A stretch of 64,000 nt of DNA, taken from MGBC131033 sp910585655. GTDB taxonomy: Bacteria > Bacillota > Clostridia > Lachnospirales > Lachnospiraceae. The position numbers and the translations under genes were made by a program. The DNA lies in NCBI GenBank assembly GCA_949502025.1, contig CATBCG010000059.1:1-64000 (forward strand), in the 5' to 3' direction. Below, piece after piece: positions 8,360 to 16,616 of the stretch (position 1 is its first letter; the number at the start of each line of letters is the position of its first letter). The notes beneath the pieces were generated by a model. It saw nothing but the letters and a program-made list of their open reading frames with translations, was not told where the DNA came from and did not search any database.

Positions 8360-9547
8360 TTATTTTCCTTCCTTTTCTATAACCCAATCTTCTTTATGGG
8401 CCTTTCCACATACCCTCTCCCACTTAATTGTATTTTTCTTTTTTCCATCAAGCCCAGCAGAGGCCGCCTGCCTTGTAGAAGGGATTTCACAAAATTTACA
8501 CAAAGCAACCGGATAATATATTTTTTCCAATATCTCCCATGGTTCTTTTTCCTTATAGATATCAATACAATCATTCTGATAATAATTTGTATTTTCCGCC
8601 AAGTCCAGATATTGAACCAGCTTCATCTGAGAACATTTATATATTTTCCCATCCTGCAGATGATGACAACTTGTATCTAAACACATTCGTACATCATCCT
8701 TTCCAATAGCTTGTTCTTGTTGCCTTAATCTCTTCCAAAAATATTTTATATAGCTCTCCTCTGGATAAAAATGATATAGACACTTTTCCCTTTCTAAAAC
8801 CTCTTTAATTTCTTTTTTCATTTCAAATGTTGGATAATAAACGGAAATATCAATTATAATATCATATTTTACGACTATTTTCCAAAATTCTTTACTCATT
8901 TTAGGAATAAGAACTCCATTTGAAATAATTCTTACATCTGTATATTTCAAATACTTCCGAACAATCTCTATACTTTTTATTAATAATTTTTCATTAAGAA
9001 GAGGTTCTCCTCCTAATAAATAAAACTGTTTTACAACTGGGAAAAGCTCTGTCACCTTCCTTAAATCACTTTCAAATTGCATAGGATCCAATTCCGATTT
9101 TTTTGTTACAAATGGTGAAAGATTAAAACAAGCCTTACAATTTAAATTGCAATAATCCACTACATTGGTCTGTAAAAATATAATTCCAGGGTGATTCATA
9201 TCATACCTTATTACAGATCTATGAATAGGAATATTTTTCTCAAACAATTGCCACTGAAACTGCATAGCATTCCATTGTACGATAAACACTTCTTTCTTCC
9301 ACTGATTCTGCTTTAAATCATATAAAATATCCTCAATAAAATTATTACTGGAAATTCCTATTACTACACAATCAATATTTGTTTGTCTATAAAACTCTTC
9401 TGGGGCAATTACTGGAATTCCATTCATCGTTTCCAATTCATTTGTTCCATTATGAACAATATAACAGATATGATATGTTGTATGTGCAACTATATCTTCC
9501 ATAATCATTTGGGTATATTTCCCAACTCCCCATATTGCTATATTCAT
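8360..9547 (-). CDS. radical SAM protein with N-terminal Rossmann module
   Basis: A 395-residue protein. Residues 1-90 are the shared Rossmann-like module (IAIWGVGKYTQMI, then MNGIPVIAPEEF). Residues about 120-300 are a radical SAM domain with the cluster ligands C133, C137 and C140 (CNLNCKAC) and the GGEPLL strand. The C-terminal third has further cysteines (CLDTSCHH, YKCS, CKFCE), consistent with SPASM-like auxiliary clusters. The reaction is unknown; radical SAM enzymes in sugar clusters include epimerases, dehydratases and C-methylases. GGAAGGTGG lies 9 bases before the ATG. About 180 bases without a gene follow before the HAD gene and show no clear promoter. Confidence 0.82.
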   Translation of the reverse strand: MNIAIWGVGKYTQMIMEDIVAHTTYHICYIVHNGTNELETMNGIPVIAPEEFYRQTNIDCVVIGISSNNFIEDILYDLKQNQWKKEVFIVQWNAMQFQWQLFEKNIPIHRSVIRYDMNHPGIIFLQTNVVDYCNLNCKACFNLSPFVTKKSELDPMQFESDLRKVTELFPVVKQFYLLGGEPLLNEKLLIKSIEIVRKYLKYTDVRIISNGVLIPKMSKEFWKIVVKYDIIIDISVYYPTFEMKKEIKEVLEREKCLYHFYPEESYIKYFWKRLRQQEQAIGKDDVRMCLDTSCHHLQDGKIYKCSQMKLVQYLDLAENTNYYQNDCIDIYKEKEPWEILEKIYYPVALCKFCEIPSTRQAASAGLDGKKKNTIKWERVCGKAHKEDWVIEKEGK

Positions 9548-9664
9548 TTTTTATAAATCCACCTTCCTAATAATAATGCCAAGCCTTGCAAAGAGTTCTG
9601 TAACTCTTGAATTAAATTTCCCTCAGTTTTCTTACATAAGGAAATAATGGATTTATAAAGTTTT

Positions 9665-9871
9665 TTATTTTATTGCTTCAAAAATAATTGGTATATCATC
9701 GCCTAATCGCCATCCACCACCAAAATATCCTTTCAGGGCAGAAAAATAAGCAATGGCATATGCCTCTTTAAATCCACAAGCCTTTAAATTATCCACTATT
9801 TCCCATCCAAAATCTGTATAAACTAAACTTCCTTTTTCTGATAAAGGGTTTTGATGATATTGAGGCTCCAA
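9665..9871 (-). pseudogene. out-of-frame 3' end of the zinc-ribbon methyltransferase
   Basis: This frame encodes the missing C-terminus of the methyltransferase that stops at the G11 run just upstream. Read through a G12 run it continues as GGGVEYLLEPQYHQNPL and then YTDFGWEIV, a typical ending of class I methyltransferases of this kind. It has its own ATG but no convincing ribosome site, so it is better seen as the switched-off tail than as a separate gene. The restored protein would have about 405 residues. Confidence 0.8.
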
Positions 9872-9879
9872 TAAATATT

Positions 9880-10881
9880 CTACCCCCCCCCCCTATTTTC
9901 CAACGCTCTCATAATATTTTTATATTTATTTACAAAAACAGGAATCATAAACATTAAAACACCTCCTGGTTCTAAACATCGATAAGCTTCCTTTAACGCT
10001 TTTTTATAATCTGCCACATGCTCATACACTGCGTTGGATATTATCACTTCAAATGTATTATCCTCAAAGCTCAAATCCATAGCATCTTCATGAAGAATTC
10101 CTTCTTGCAATGTACCGCTTTTCAAATCTACAGAAAGATACTCGCTTCCTATCATATCAAGCCCTATTCTCTCTAAAGCCTGATAGGCAGCAGTTACCCT
10201 TTCCAATATATAAATTTTTTTATCAGAATACTTTCTTTTTACACGATCTATTACATACCTCATACGACTATTACAATGACAAACAGGACAATAAAATGTT
10301 TCCTGCCATGAGTGGTGAGGTCCTCCGTCATAATCCCCTGTACAGATAAATGCTCTATTCTCCTGACAACACTCACAATATCCCATATAAACTCCCATTT
10401 TTCCAACGTTTTTACGGTAAATACTATGAAGAAGCTGCTCATATTCTATACTAGAAGAATATTTTGTCTTTAAAATTTCATATTCTTTCTTTGATTTAAT
10501 TTTTTTTTCAAACTCTAAGGGTAAACTTCTTTTCTCAAAACAACACTCCATTAAAATTTCCTGCAAATTTTTCATACTAATATTTCGTTCCCATATATCA
10601 GATAGCGCTATAAAGTCATAACCATATTTCAATCCCCTTTTCTCTAATTCTATTTTTATTTCTTCTACATAACGAGTTGTTATGACAATAAAGCAATCTT
10701 CCCAATTCTGGATTTTATCTGGAGCTATTATTTTAATCCCATCTATTTCTTCCTCCAAATTTCCTTTTTTACTATCCACAATATAGTCCGGACGATTTTC
10801 TTTATCCAATTCTAAAAAATGTTGACACATTGCTCCTGCTCCCCAAAAGACAATTCTTTTTCCTATTTGATTATAGTACAT
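9880..10881 (-). CDS. SAM methyltransferase with Rossmann module, truncated at a G11 run
   Basis: The present frame encodes 333 residues and stops right at a G11 run. It has the shared Rossmann-like module (RIVFWGAGAMCQHF, then IVDS and DGIKIIAPDKI), a cysteine-rich zinc-ribbon-like part (CECC...CPVCHC) and a class I methyltransferase core with DLSFEDNTFEVIISNAV and YRCLEPGGVL. The fold lacks its last strands unless the run changes to 12 (or 9) G. The start at 10881 has GTGAGGAAAAG upstream; the ATG at 10914 overlaps the previous gene and lacks a site. In this DNA sample the gene looks switched off, or partially active. A sequencing length error in the run is the main alternative. Confidence 0.82.
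   Translation of the reverse strand: MYYNQIGKRIVFWGAGAMCQHFLELDKENRPDYIVDSKKGNLEEEIDGIKIIAPDKIQNWEDCFIVITTRYVEEIKIELEKRGLKYGYDFIALSDIWERNISMKNLQEILMECCFEKRSLPLEFEKKIKSKKEYEILKTKYSSSIEYEQLLHSIYRKNVGKMGVYMGYCECCQENRAFICTGDYDGGPHHSWQETFYCPVCHCNSRMRYVIDRVKRKYSDKKIYILERVTAAYQALERIGLDMIGSEYLSVDLKSGTLQEGILHEDAMDLSFEDNTFEVIISNAVYEHVADYKKALKEAYRCLEPGGVLMFMIPVFVNKYKNIMRALENRGGG
9883..9893 (-). repeat. G11 mononucleotide run, frame-breaking
   Basis: Eleven C on the plus strand. The coding-strand G11 gives Arg-Gly-Gly-Gly and then a TAG stop. Twelve or nine G would join the upstream methyltransferase frame to the downstream tail. This is a contingency-locus arrangement. Confidence 0.85.
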
Positions 10882-10906
10882 ATTCTTTTCCTCACCATCT
10901 TTAAGT

Positions 10907-11893
10907 TTATTCATTTCCTAAAATTTCCGCATATAAAATAGTGTCTCTGATATCAAATTTATCCTTATGAAAACAATGCTGTCTTATACGAAAGGTATAG
11001 CCTAATTCAAGTGATTTTAAATATAGTGGAATCTCAAAAATATCATTTGGTTTATGATAAAGGCAAATTGCTAACTTAGGACGATATTTTTTTATTAAAG
11101 TTTCTGCCCCTTTTAGCGCACTTAATTCACTTCCTTCAATATCCATTTTAATGATAGATATTGGTTTCTCCTTCAGGAAATCATCCAAGCTTATTACTCT
11201 AATACTATCATAAACTTCTTCCGTCTGCCTAATATAGGCACCTTCTCCTTCTCCGTTCATTGTGCTGATACCAGACATTCCAACTCCATACGGATATACT
11301 ATACATCTATTATCTTTCACATTCTGTAAGTATTTCATGTAATTGCTTTTGTTTGGCTCAAATGAAATGACCTCTTGAAAATCCCCATTTGTACACTCTA
11401 TAAAATCAAGTGCAGAATCCCCTATATATCCCCCACAATCCACCAATATCCCGCCTAAAGGGCTTGCCCATAATTCTGGAGCAAAATAAGTTTTACTATC
11501 TGCATCAACAACTGGACAATTTAAATAGAAATCAACATAATCCCCTGTTTTTAATAATTCCAGTCTGGCAGTCAAACATTTTTTTGAAGCCTCATCTTGC
11601 AGCAATTTATATACTTTTTCTATTTCTTGCGTATATTTTTCAAGAGAAACTTTCCATTCCATAAAAGGTATATCGTAGCACTCTATTTTTTCATATCGAA
11701 AATTCATCTGTCGTTTAAATAATTCCTCAATAATATAATAAATATCATATTTGTAATATACATCAATTTTTCGTTCTTCTAACTCTTTTTTTACATTAAA
11801 AAAATCATGACACATAACTAATACAATTCCAGATTGTTTATTAATTTCCTGAGGTGCATAAATTTTTATCCCCTCAAGTTCTGCCCCCCCCAA
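10907..11893 (-). pseudogene. FkbM-type methyltransferase body, out of frame with its start
   Basis: A 328-residue frame opening with TTG inside a G8 run. It carries an FkbM-family methyltransferase domain: VDCGGYIGDSALDFIE (SAM binding), VISFEPNKSNYMKYL, ISIIKMDIEGSELSALKG and the closing LAICLYHKPNDIFEIP. The N-terminal 55 residues of the protein are encoded in another frame at 11892-12060. A G9 run would join them into about 384 residues, completing the shared Rossmann module (the DSN strand before the run, LEGIKIYAPQEI after it). FkbM enzymes methylate sugar hydroxyls. As sequenced, the gene is off, unless the TTG is used. Confidence 0.82.
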
Positions 11894-12060
11894 CTATTAT
11901 TCCAGTAATTGGAATCTACCACTGCATAAATACGACTTTCCTCTTTTAAATACCTCAAAATTTTAATCAAAATTTTTGCCTGTATTCCTGCTCCCCAGAT
12001 GACAATTCGATCTAACTGTGATATTTCCTCCTTCACAATCTCCAACCACTTTTTTTGCAT
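11866..12060 (-). CDS. N-terminal 64-residue piece of the FkbM-type protein (frameshifted)
   Basis: This short frame has the normal gene start and encodes the first part of the Rossmann-like module (RIVIWGAGIQAKILIKIL, then YAVVDSN). It then enters the G8 run and stops nine codons later. Its continuation is the FkbM body frame at 10907-11893. A purine-rich AAAGGA lies about 13 bases before the ATG. The product is probably non-functional in this state. Confidence 0.78.
   Translation of the reverse strand: MQKKWLEIVKEEISQLDRIVIWGAGIQAKILIKILRYLKEESRIYAVVDSNYWNNSWGGQNLRG
11884..11891 (-). repeat. G8 mononucleotide run, frame-breaking
   Basis: Plus-strand C8 in the module of the FkbM-type gene. 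Eight G give premature termination at 11866; nine (or six) would give the full methyltransferase. Confidence 0.82.
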
Positions 12061-12151
12061 TCTATTATTTTTCCTTTCATAAAAATCATTTAAACTATAA
12101 ATTTTCTTTCAATACAAATCTTTGATAGAAGCATTTATAATTTACAATAAA

Positions 12152-12235
12152 TTATTTCAAATCCAAAAGCTGCGTTCCTCTCGAAACACTTCCTCCCCCC
12201 ACAGATGACTTTAACACCTCTGTTCCAAACAACAT
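12152..12235 (-). pseudogene. remnant of a nucleotidyltransferase gene
   Basis: A 27-residue frame beginning MLFGTEVL, as the neighbouring nucleotidyltransferase (13315-14223) begins MLFGTEEL. It then jumps to GGSVSRGTQLLD, which lines up with that protein's GSISKGLQLID, the nucleotide-binding loop. About 20 residues between these blocks are missing and a TAA follows. It is best explained as a decayed third copy of the nucleotidyltransferase. A six-base G run (12195-12200) sits in it. An AGAAGAGAAG site precedes the ATG, so the peptide may still be translated. Confidence 0.6.
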
Positions 12236-12251
12236 TAAATCAACTTCTCTT

Positions 12252-13370
12252 CTATAGCGCATAACAGACAGTATCACACATATTCCAACAATGATGTCTG
12301 TAAAAAATCTGATAATCAGGATTCAGTTCTTTTATTAAAAGTGGAATTTCCCATAAATGTTCTATAGCATGATAAGCAGAGATTGCCAATTTAGGATGAG
12401 ACCTAGTAATACATTGTCTTGCTCCGTAAAGTGCCTGTATCTCAGCTCCTTCAATATCCATTGTGATCATATCTATATTTATCTCTCCAAGTATATTATC
12501 AATGGAATTCCCCTGTATCAAAACAGAACTGTCACTTTCAGAATCAGAAAGCTTCCCTCCCACCTTTTTATCATTCTCATCTGGTAGAAATGAAAATTGT
12601 GTCTCTTTATCACATACAGCTATATTATGTATGGTTACATTTCCAATTGCGTTTTCTTCACAAAATCTAACAATAGTCTCATAATTTTGCTTTTCCGCCT
12701 CAAGCGCATAATAATGATAATTTATACCCCCCCCCACATAAATTGACGATTTATCCTTACTTTTCCATATATCCTGTTTCAAGAAACGTCTAAGTGTATC
12801 TCCTATATATGCACCGCAATCCACAAAATTTCCAGAAACAACTGGAATTATATCATTTCCAAAATACTGATTTTCATCATAAATCTCATTTATCAAAGAC
12901 AAATCATGTTTCACTCTGTGTTTTAAAACAGAAGCAAAGACCTTTTTTGATTTCTCGTCACTTAACATCTTATATACTTGATAAATCTTTGTTTCATTTT
13001 CTTTTAATATCATTGTTACTTCTTTTTCTGTTACGCCTTCACTATATAAATGCAAGTATACAGGATCAACATACTCCCACTGTTTAATTCCTGCCTGTTC
13101 TAATCTTTCATGAATCCTATAAATAGGATTTGCTGCAATCAAAATAATACTATCTTTAGGAATTACTACTATATCTCGAATTTCTTTACCACAAAAGTCC
13201 AAACCTGTTTTAGCAGGGTCTCCATCCAGAAAAAAATCTACCCCTACTCTCATTCTATCAAGCGCCTCAAACACTTCTTTTCCTGCTAAACCTGTCCCAT
13301 AAATTCCAAGCTTTTCACCATCTTTCAATGATAGATTCTTCTTTGTAAACACTTCTTTTAACAATTTCAT
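12252..13370 (-). CDS. FkbM-type methyltransferase with N-terminal Rossmann module
   Basis: A 372-residue intact protein. Residues about 18-95 are the shared Rossmann-like module (KLGIYGTGLAGKEVFEAL, then FFLDGDPAKTG). Residues about 180-370 are an FkbM methyltransferase domain with FVDCGAYIGDTLRRF, YYALEAEKQNYE, ITMDIEGAEIQALYG and LAISAYHAIEHLWEIP. It probably O-methylates a glycan sugar. A G9 run (12727-12735) encodes Val-Gly-Gly-Gly in the middle and is in frame here, so this copy is on while its sister at 10.9-12.1 kb is off. The start overlaps the upstream nucleotidyltransferase by 56 bases and has AAGGGGG directly upstream. Confidence 0.85.
   Translation of the reverse strand: MKLLKEVFTKKNLSLKDGEKLGIYGTGLAGKEVFEALDRMRVGVDFFLDGDPAKTGLDFCGKEIRDIVVIPKDSIILIAANPIYRIHERLEQAGIKQWEYVDPVYLHLYSEGVTEKEVTMILKENETKIYQVYKMLSDEKSKKVFASVLKHRVKHDLSLINEIYDENQYFGNDIIPVVSGNFVDCGAYIGDTLRRFLKQDIWKSKDKSSIYVGGGINYHYYALEAEKQNYETIVRFCEENAIGNVTIHNIAVCDKETQFSFLPDENDKKVGGKLSDSESDSSVLIQGNSIDNILGEINIDMITMDIEGAEIQALYGARQCITRSHPKLAISAYHAIEHLWEIPLLIKELNPDYQIFYRHHCWNMCDTVCYAL
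12727..12735 (-). repeat. G9 mononucleotide run, in frame
   Basis: Plus-strand C9 within the intact FkbM-type gene. The present length keeps the frame. It falls between the SAM-binding loop and the next motif, at a place that FkbM proteins do not need to be glycine-rich. Confidence 0.8.
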
Positions 13371-14223
13371 ATACCCCCTTCATCTTTTCTTCTAATATAT
13401 CAGTTTCACTTTTTTTTAAACAATTCATATTAAAATCCCTGAATTTTTTTCTGATTTTATCTATATATTCATCAATTATTTTTTCACGCTTCAGTTTTAT
13501 TTCTACACTGGCTTTATGACAAAGTCCTGTTATTTTATTATCATATATATAGCCTCTTGCCATTTTTTGTATTTCACATATCCATTTATCTACCACTTGA
13601 CTTATTTCATCAGAAATACATTGTGATAAAGTCCTCATATATACGGGAGGAAAGTGATTATACTTATCTGCATAATCAATGGCTAATGCAGAATATAAAA
13701 TATTCAAATACTCTTTTGCAATCACAACGCCATTTTGCTCCTCTAAAATATTATCTAATATAGTTTTATGATAGTCAATATAATAATCTTTGAAAAAGAA
13801 TTTTTGAATTAAAGGAAGAAGCTTATTCTGCAAACCATATGGATCCCATACATATGGAGACAAATATGTCCAACCAACTACATTATAAAGCCCTGTTGAA
13901 AACTTCCCATTTATACTAGGGTAAATCATATACTGCAAAAAAGAAGTCATTTCCCAAAATGGTATTTTTTCAAAACAAGTATTTCCCAGATATTTTCTAT
14001 AAATGACCTCCTTTTCCGGCAGTTTATCTGGATATAAAATCGGATTAGGAAAGTTCTCATTAATATAAAGAAATCTTGTATCATAATCACTGTCTATCAA
14101 TTGCAGACCTTTTGAAATACTCCCAACTAAAGCTCCATAAACCACCTTCATATGCTTTTCTTTTTCGCACGCCATTACTTCTTCCATAAGCTTTTTTTGC
14201 AATTCTTCTGTTCCAAATAACAT
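13315..14223 (-). CDS. RlaP-like polymerase-beta-fold nucleotidyltransferase
   Basis: A 302-residue predicted nucleotidyltransferase of the polymerase-beta superfamily. The active-site pattern is visible near the N-terminus: GSISKGLQLIDSDYDTRFLYI, with the glycine-serine loop and paired aspartates that bind metal. The rest (YLGNTCFEKIPFWEMTSFLQ) resembles the RlaP-type predicted nucleotidyltransferases. The substrate is unknown; in a glycan locus it might put a nucleotide or phosphodiester on a sugar or small molecule. AAGGAGGA lies 9 bases before the ATG. It overlaps the next gene by 56 bases out of frame. A second related enzyme follows upstream at 14.3-15.2 kb. Confidence 0.72.
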   Translation of the reverse strand: MLFGTEELQKKLMEEVMACEKEKHMKVVYGALVGSISKGLQLIDSDYDTRFLYINENFPNPILYPDKLPEKEVIYRKYLGNTCFEKIPFWEMTSFLQYMIYPSINGKFSTGLYNVVGWTYLSPYVWDPYGLQNKLLPLIQKFFFKDYYIDYHKTILDNILEEQNGVVIAKEYLNILYSALAIDYADKYNHFPPVYMRTLSQCISDEISQVVDKWICEIQKMARGYIYDNKITGLCHKASVEIKLKREKIIDEYIDKIRKKFRDFNMNCLKKSETDILEEKMKGVYEIVKRSVYKEESIIERW

Positions 14224-14273
14224 AAGATAAATCCTCCTTAAGCTGGAAGACTTATCTTAATATAAATCCTCTA

Positions 14274-14552
14274 TTAAAAATGAGTATAAGAAAGAAAAGA
14301 GCATTTCAAAAAATTCTCTTTTTCCTTTAACTCTTTCACTAAATCTTCCAGATTTCTTTTTATCCACTGATTCAATTCTAAAATAGCAGGAATATACTTT
14401 TTCTCCTTTGCTAATTTCTCACTATTATTTTCCAACCAAAGTTTGTTACATAATTCTATTATTTTATTATCTTCATATGGGCAATAGGGGGGGCGAACAT
14501 ATGTTTGTAATTCATGATCGGTTTCTCCTTTCTCGACATTATTAAATGACAA
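14274..14552 (-). pseudogene. out-of-frame C-terminal part of the second nucleotidyltransferase
   Basis: This frame carries the C-terminal 60-75 residues (YCPYEDNKIIELCNKLW and a charged helix) that would follow if the C7 run were C8. The ATG at its start lies inside the upstream reading frame and has no clear ribosome site. A joined protein would have about 298 residues, close to the 302 of the neighbouring nucleotidyltransferase. Confidence 0.72.
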
Positions 14553-15169
14553 ATTGTTATCTCACTGATAGTATATAAATATTTTCTTAATAACACAGTC
14601 TCATGTCCTTCAATGGTTTCATAATAATTTCCATAGGCACGGCTGAAATGAGCATCCCAGATATCAATAAAACGAAGACCTTTTTTTAATCTTTCATAGC
14701 TTTCTTTTGCTGAATTTTTTTTAAATTCAAAAATCTTATCTGCCAGGTATATTCTCATTACCATTTCTCTCTTAAAATCAGGTCTTGCAATGTCCTTTGT
14801 ATTCTTTATTCTATCCATTTCATTTAGCTCGCGATGTAATCTAGTTGGATAAATATGTTTTTGATTATAATACTCTGTACACTTCTCTATTAGCTCATTT
14901 ATCGGCACACACATAAAATCCAACTTCAAATCTTTTAAAAAAACTGTATATGTTAATGGAACTTCCCTCTGTGAATATGTTGTATCCGAATCTGTTACAA
15001 TATAACAATCTACATCGCTGCTTTTATTAGCTAAATTTAAAGATAAGCTTCCACCTACTGCTCCAAATAAAGGTTTGCAGTCTAAACTAGATATAATCTG
15101 TTTACTGTTTTTTTCTATTACATCATGTAAATTCCCCAATAATTCATTTTCTATTTGACTCATTATCAT
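14459..15169 (-). CDS. second nucleotidyltransferase, frameshifted at a C7 run
   Basis: A 236-residue polymerase-beta-fold nucleotidyltransferase, with GAVGGSLSLNLANKSSDVDCYI showing the GGS loop and catalytic DVD. A KDLKLDFMCVP strand gives the third acidic position. It reads through the C7 run and stops eight residues later at 14459. Eight C would add the downstream 60 residues. The catalytic core is intact, so the short form might retain activity, but the C-terminal helix bundle is missing. The start overlaps the upstream gene by 26 bases with GGAGA upstream; the in-frame ATG at 15163 is an alternative. Confidence 0.75.
   Translation of the reverse strand: MIMSQIENELLGNLHDVIEKNSKQIISSLDCKPLFGAVGGSLSLNLANKSSDVDCYIVTDSDTTYSQREVPLTYTVFLKDLKLDFMCVPINELIEKCTEYYNQKHIYPTRLHRELNEMDRIKNTKDIARPDFKREMVMRIYLADKIFEFKKNSAKESYERLKKGLRFIDIWDAHFSRAYGNYYETIEGHETVLLRKYLYTISEITICHLIMSRKEKPIMNYKHMFAPPIAHMKIIK
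14487..14493 (-). repeat. C7 mononucleotide run, frame-breaking
   Basis: Plus-strand G7, coding-strand C7. It is the shortest of the seven runs, yet the frame breaks exactly here and the alternative frame continues in a plausible protein. Confidence 0.7.
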
Positions 15170-16616
15170 ATTTCTCCAATAAATAACTTTTTAAAATCTC
15201 ATTCTTCTGCCATTTCATATTTATTTTAGCAACAACTTGAAAATCAAATTTTCTTTTCCACTTTTCCATCATAGTAGATGTTGCATACTTAACTATCCAA
15301 ATATCTATCTTATCCAACAATAATTTTAGTCTTTGATCCTCTATACTTTCTATTATATTTGCCTCTATTATAATAATATTATTTTCAGAATTTATCCTTT
15401 TATCATAAATAATATCTTCTGCATAACATAATTTATTTAATTGCAGTTCCAGCAATCCTTGAGACGTTATTCTTTGCACCTTGCATCCAAGTCGTTTGCA
15501 AAATCTCGCAAAATTTCCAAAATCTTCAGAAAAATCCATTATTTTTAATTTTTCAAAACAGATTTTGTTATTCTCTCTATATAGCTTTTCTCCATAATAT
15601 CGTGCAAACCAAGATAAAAAATGCTGTTCACTTCTATCTTTTATAAACATACCTCTATAAAAATAGGGATGCGGAACTAAAAGTTCCTGTTTTGTCTCAC
15701 GTAATAATTGCATTATTGTTTTTATTTCATTGCTGTGAAGAAATAAGTCATAATCTTCTTTTGAAATTTTTAAAGGAATATATTTTTTCCCTAATGCCGC
15801 CTGGAAGGTAGCTCTATGTTTTCCAGAAATAAGATTAAAATACTTTTTGGAATCGTTCCATCTTGCCTCAGCCGCATTCCTAATGAAAAAATCCGGATCT
15901 AAATCCATTGCCGCTTTCATCTGTTCATATATTTGAGTTCGATTTTCCAATACATTGTTTTTCCAAGCATCTGTTACTTGAATATTGCCCTGTAACTTCG
16001 CTGTAAAAACACAATATTCCTGTAAATAATCGTCTGGTTTAGCGTCTTCCTGATTGTTTAAAAATCGAAAAAAATTTATATGAGTAAAAAAAGCAAGAAT
16101 ACATACATTCCCCCATTTTTGCATACCCCCATTTTGGTAATCATTCGTAAAAACAAATTCTAACGGAATATTTGCTGTTATTGTACTATTTTCATCCCTT
16201 ATTAATGCAAAATCATGCAATATTTGACTTTGTGTCATTGGAGGTAATGTAATTTCCTCTATACACTTTCCCAAAAACAATTCTTCATAAAGCTCTGCTA
16301 ATCTGTATTCACTATCCGTTCCATATCCCAATAACACACTATATGGTTTATAAATAACATTTTGAAATCCCTTTTCCAAAAGTTTTTCTGCGATTTCCTC
16401 ATGTTCAAACACATTTTTTACTGAAATAAATACACATGTTTTTGAATTGATATACTCTTTCGGAATATCTTCAAGACTCCATACAGGTAAGTCGTTATAA
16501 GAGGAAAGTTCAAATGCTCGTTTATCTATATAGCCTATTACAGAAAACCCTGACTTTTCTAATGATTCTTTTGCTATATTTCCTATCGAAGCCGCTCCAT
16601 ATAAAATATAGTTCAT
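15144..16616 (-). CDS. Rossmann module + ParB/Srx-like domain protein (copy 2)
   Basis: A 490-residue protein without a recognised overall family. Residues 1-105 are the shared Rossmann-like module (YILYGAASIGNIAKESL, then VIGYIDKRA and LPVWSLEDI). The middle holds a ParB/sulfiredoxin-like motif, YFNLISGKHRATFQAALG, as in ParB and the free-serine kinases SerK/SbnI. The C-terminal 200 residues resemble a methyltransferase-like alpha/beta fold but show no clear SAM motif. It is a paralogue of the upstream gene and overlaps it by four bases (ATGA), so the two are translationally coupled and may form a heteromer. Kinase activity is only an inference from the fold. Confidence 0.6.
   Translation of the reverse strand: MNYILYGAASIGNIAKESLEKSGFSVIGYIDKRAFELSSYNDLPVWSLEDIPKEYINSKTCVFISVKNVFEHEEIAEKLLEKGFQNVIYKPYSVLLGYGTDSEYRLAELYEELFLGKCIEEITLPPMTQSQILHDFALIRDENSTITANIPLEFVFTNDYQNGGMQKWGNVCILAFFTHINFFRFLNNQEDAKPDDYLQEYCVFTAKLQGNIQVTDAWKNNVLENRTQIYEQMKAAMDLDPDFFIRNAAEARWNDSKKYFNLISGKHRATFQAALGKKYIPLKISKEDYDLFLHSNEIKTIMQLLRETKQELLVPHPYFYRGMFIKDRSEQHFLSWFARYYGEKLYRENNKICFEKLKIMDFSEDFGNFARFCKRLGCKVQRITSQGLLELQLNKLCYAEDIIYDKRINSENNIIIIEANIIESIEDQRLKLLLDKIDIWIVKYATSTMMEKWKRKFDFQVVAKINMKWQKNEILKSYLLEKYDNESNRK

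Noticed and set aside
13373..13377. G5 at the nucleotidyltransferase/FkbM overlap
   Set aside because: It overlaps the ribosome site of the FkbM gene and explains itself as a Shine-Dalgarno sequence; five bases are not a slip site.
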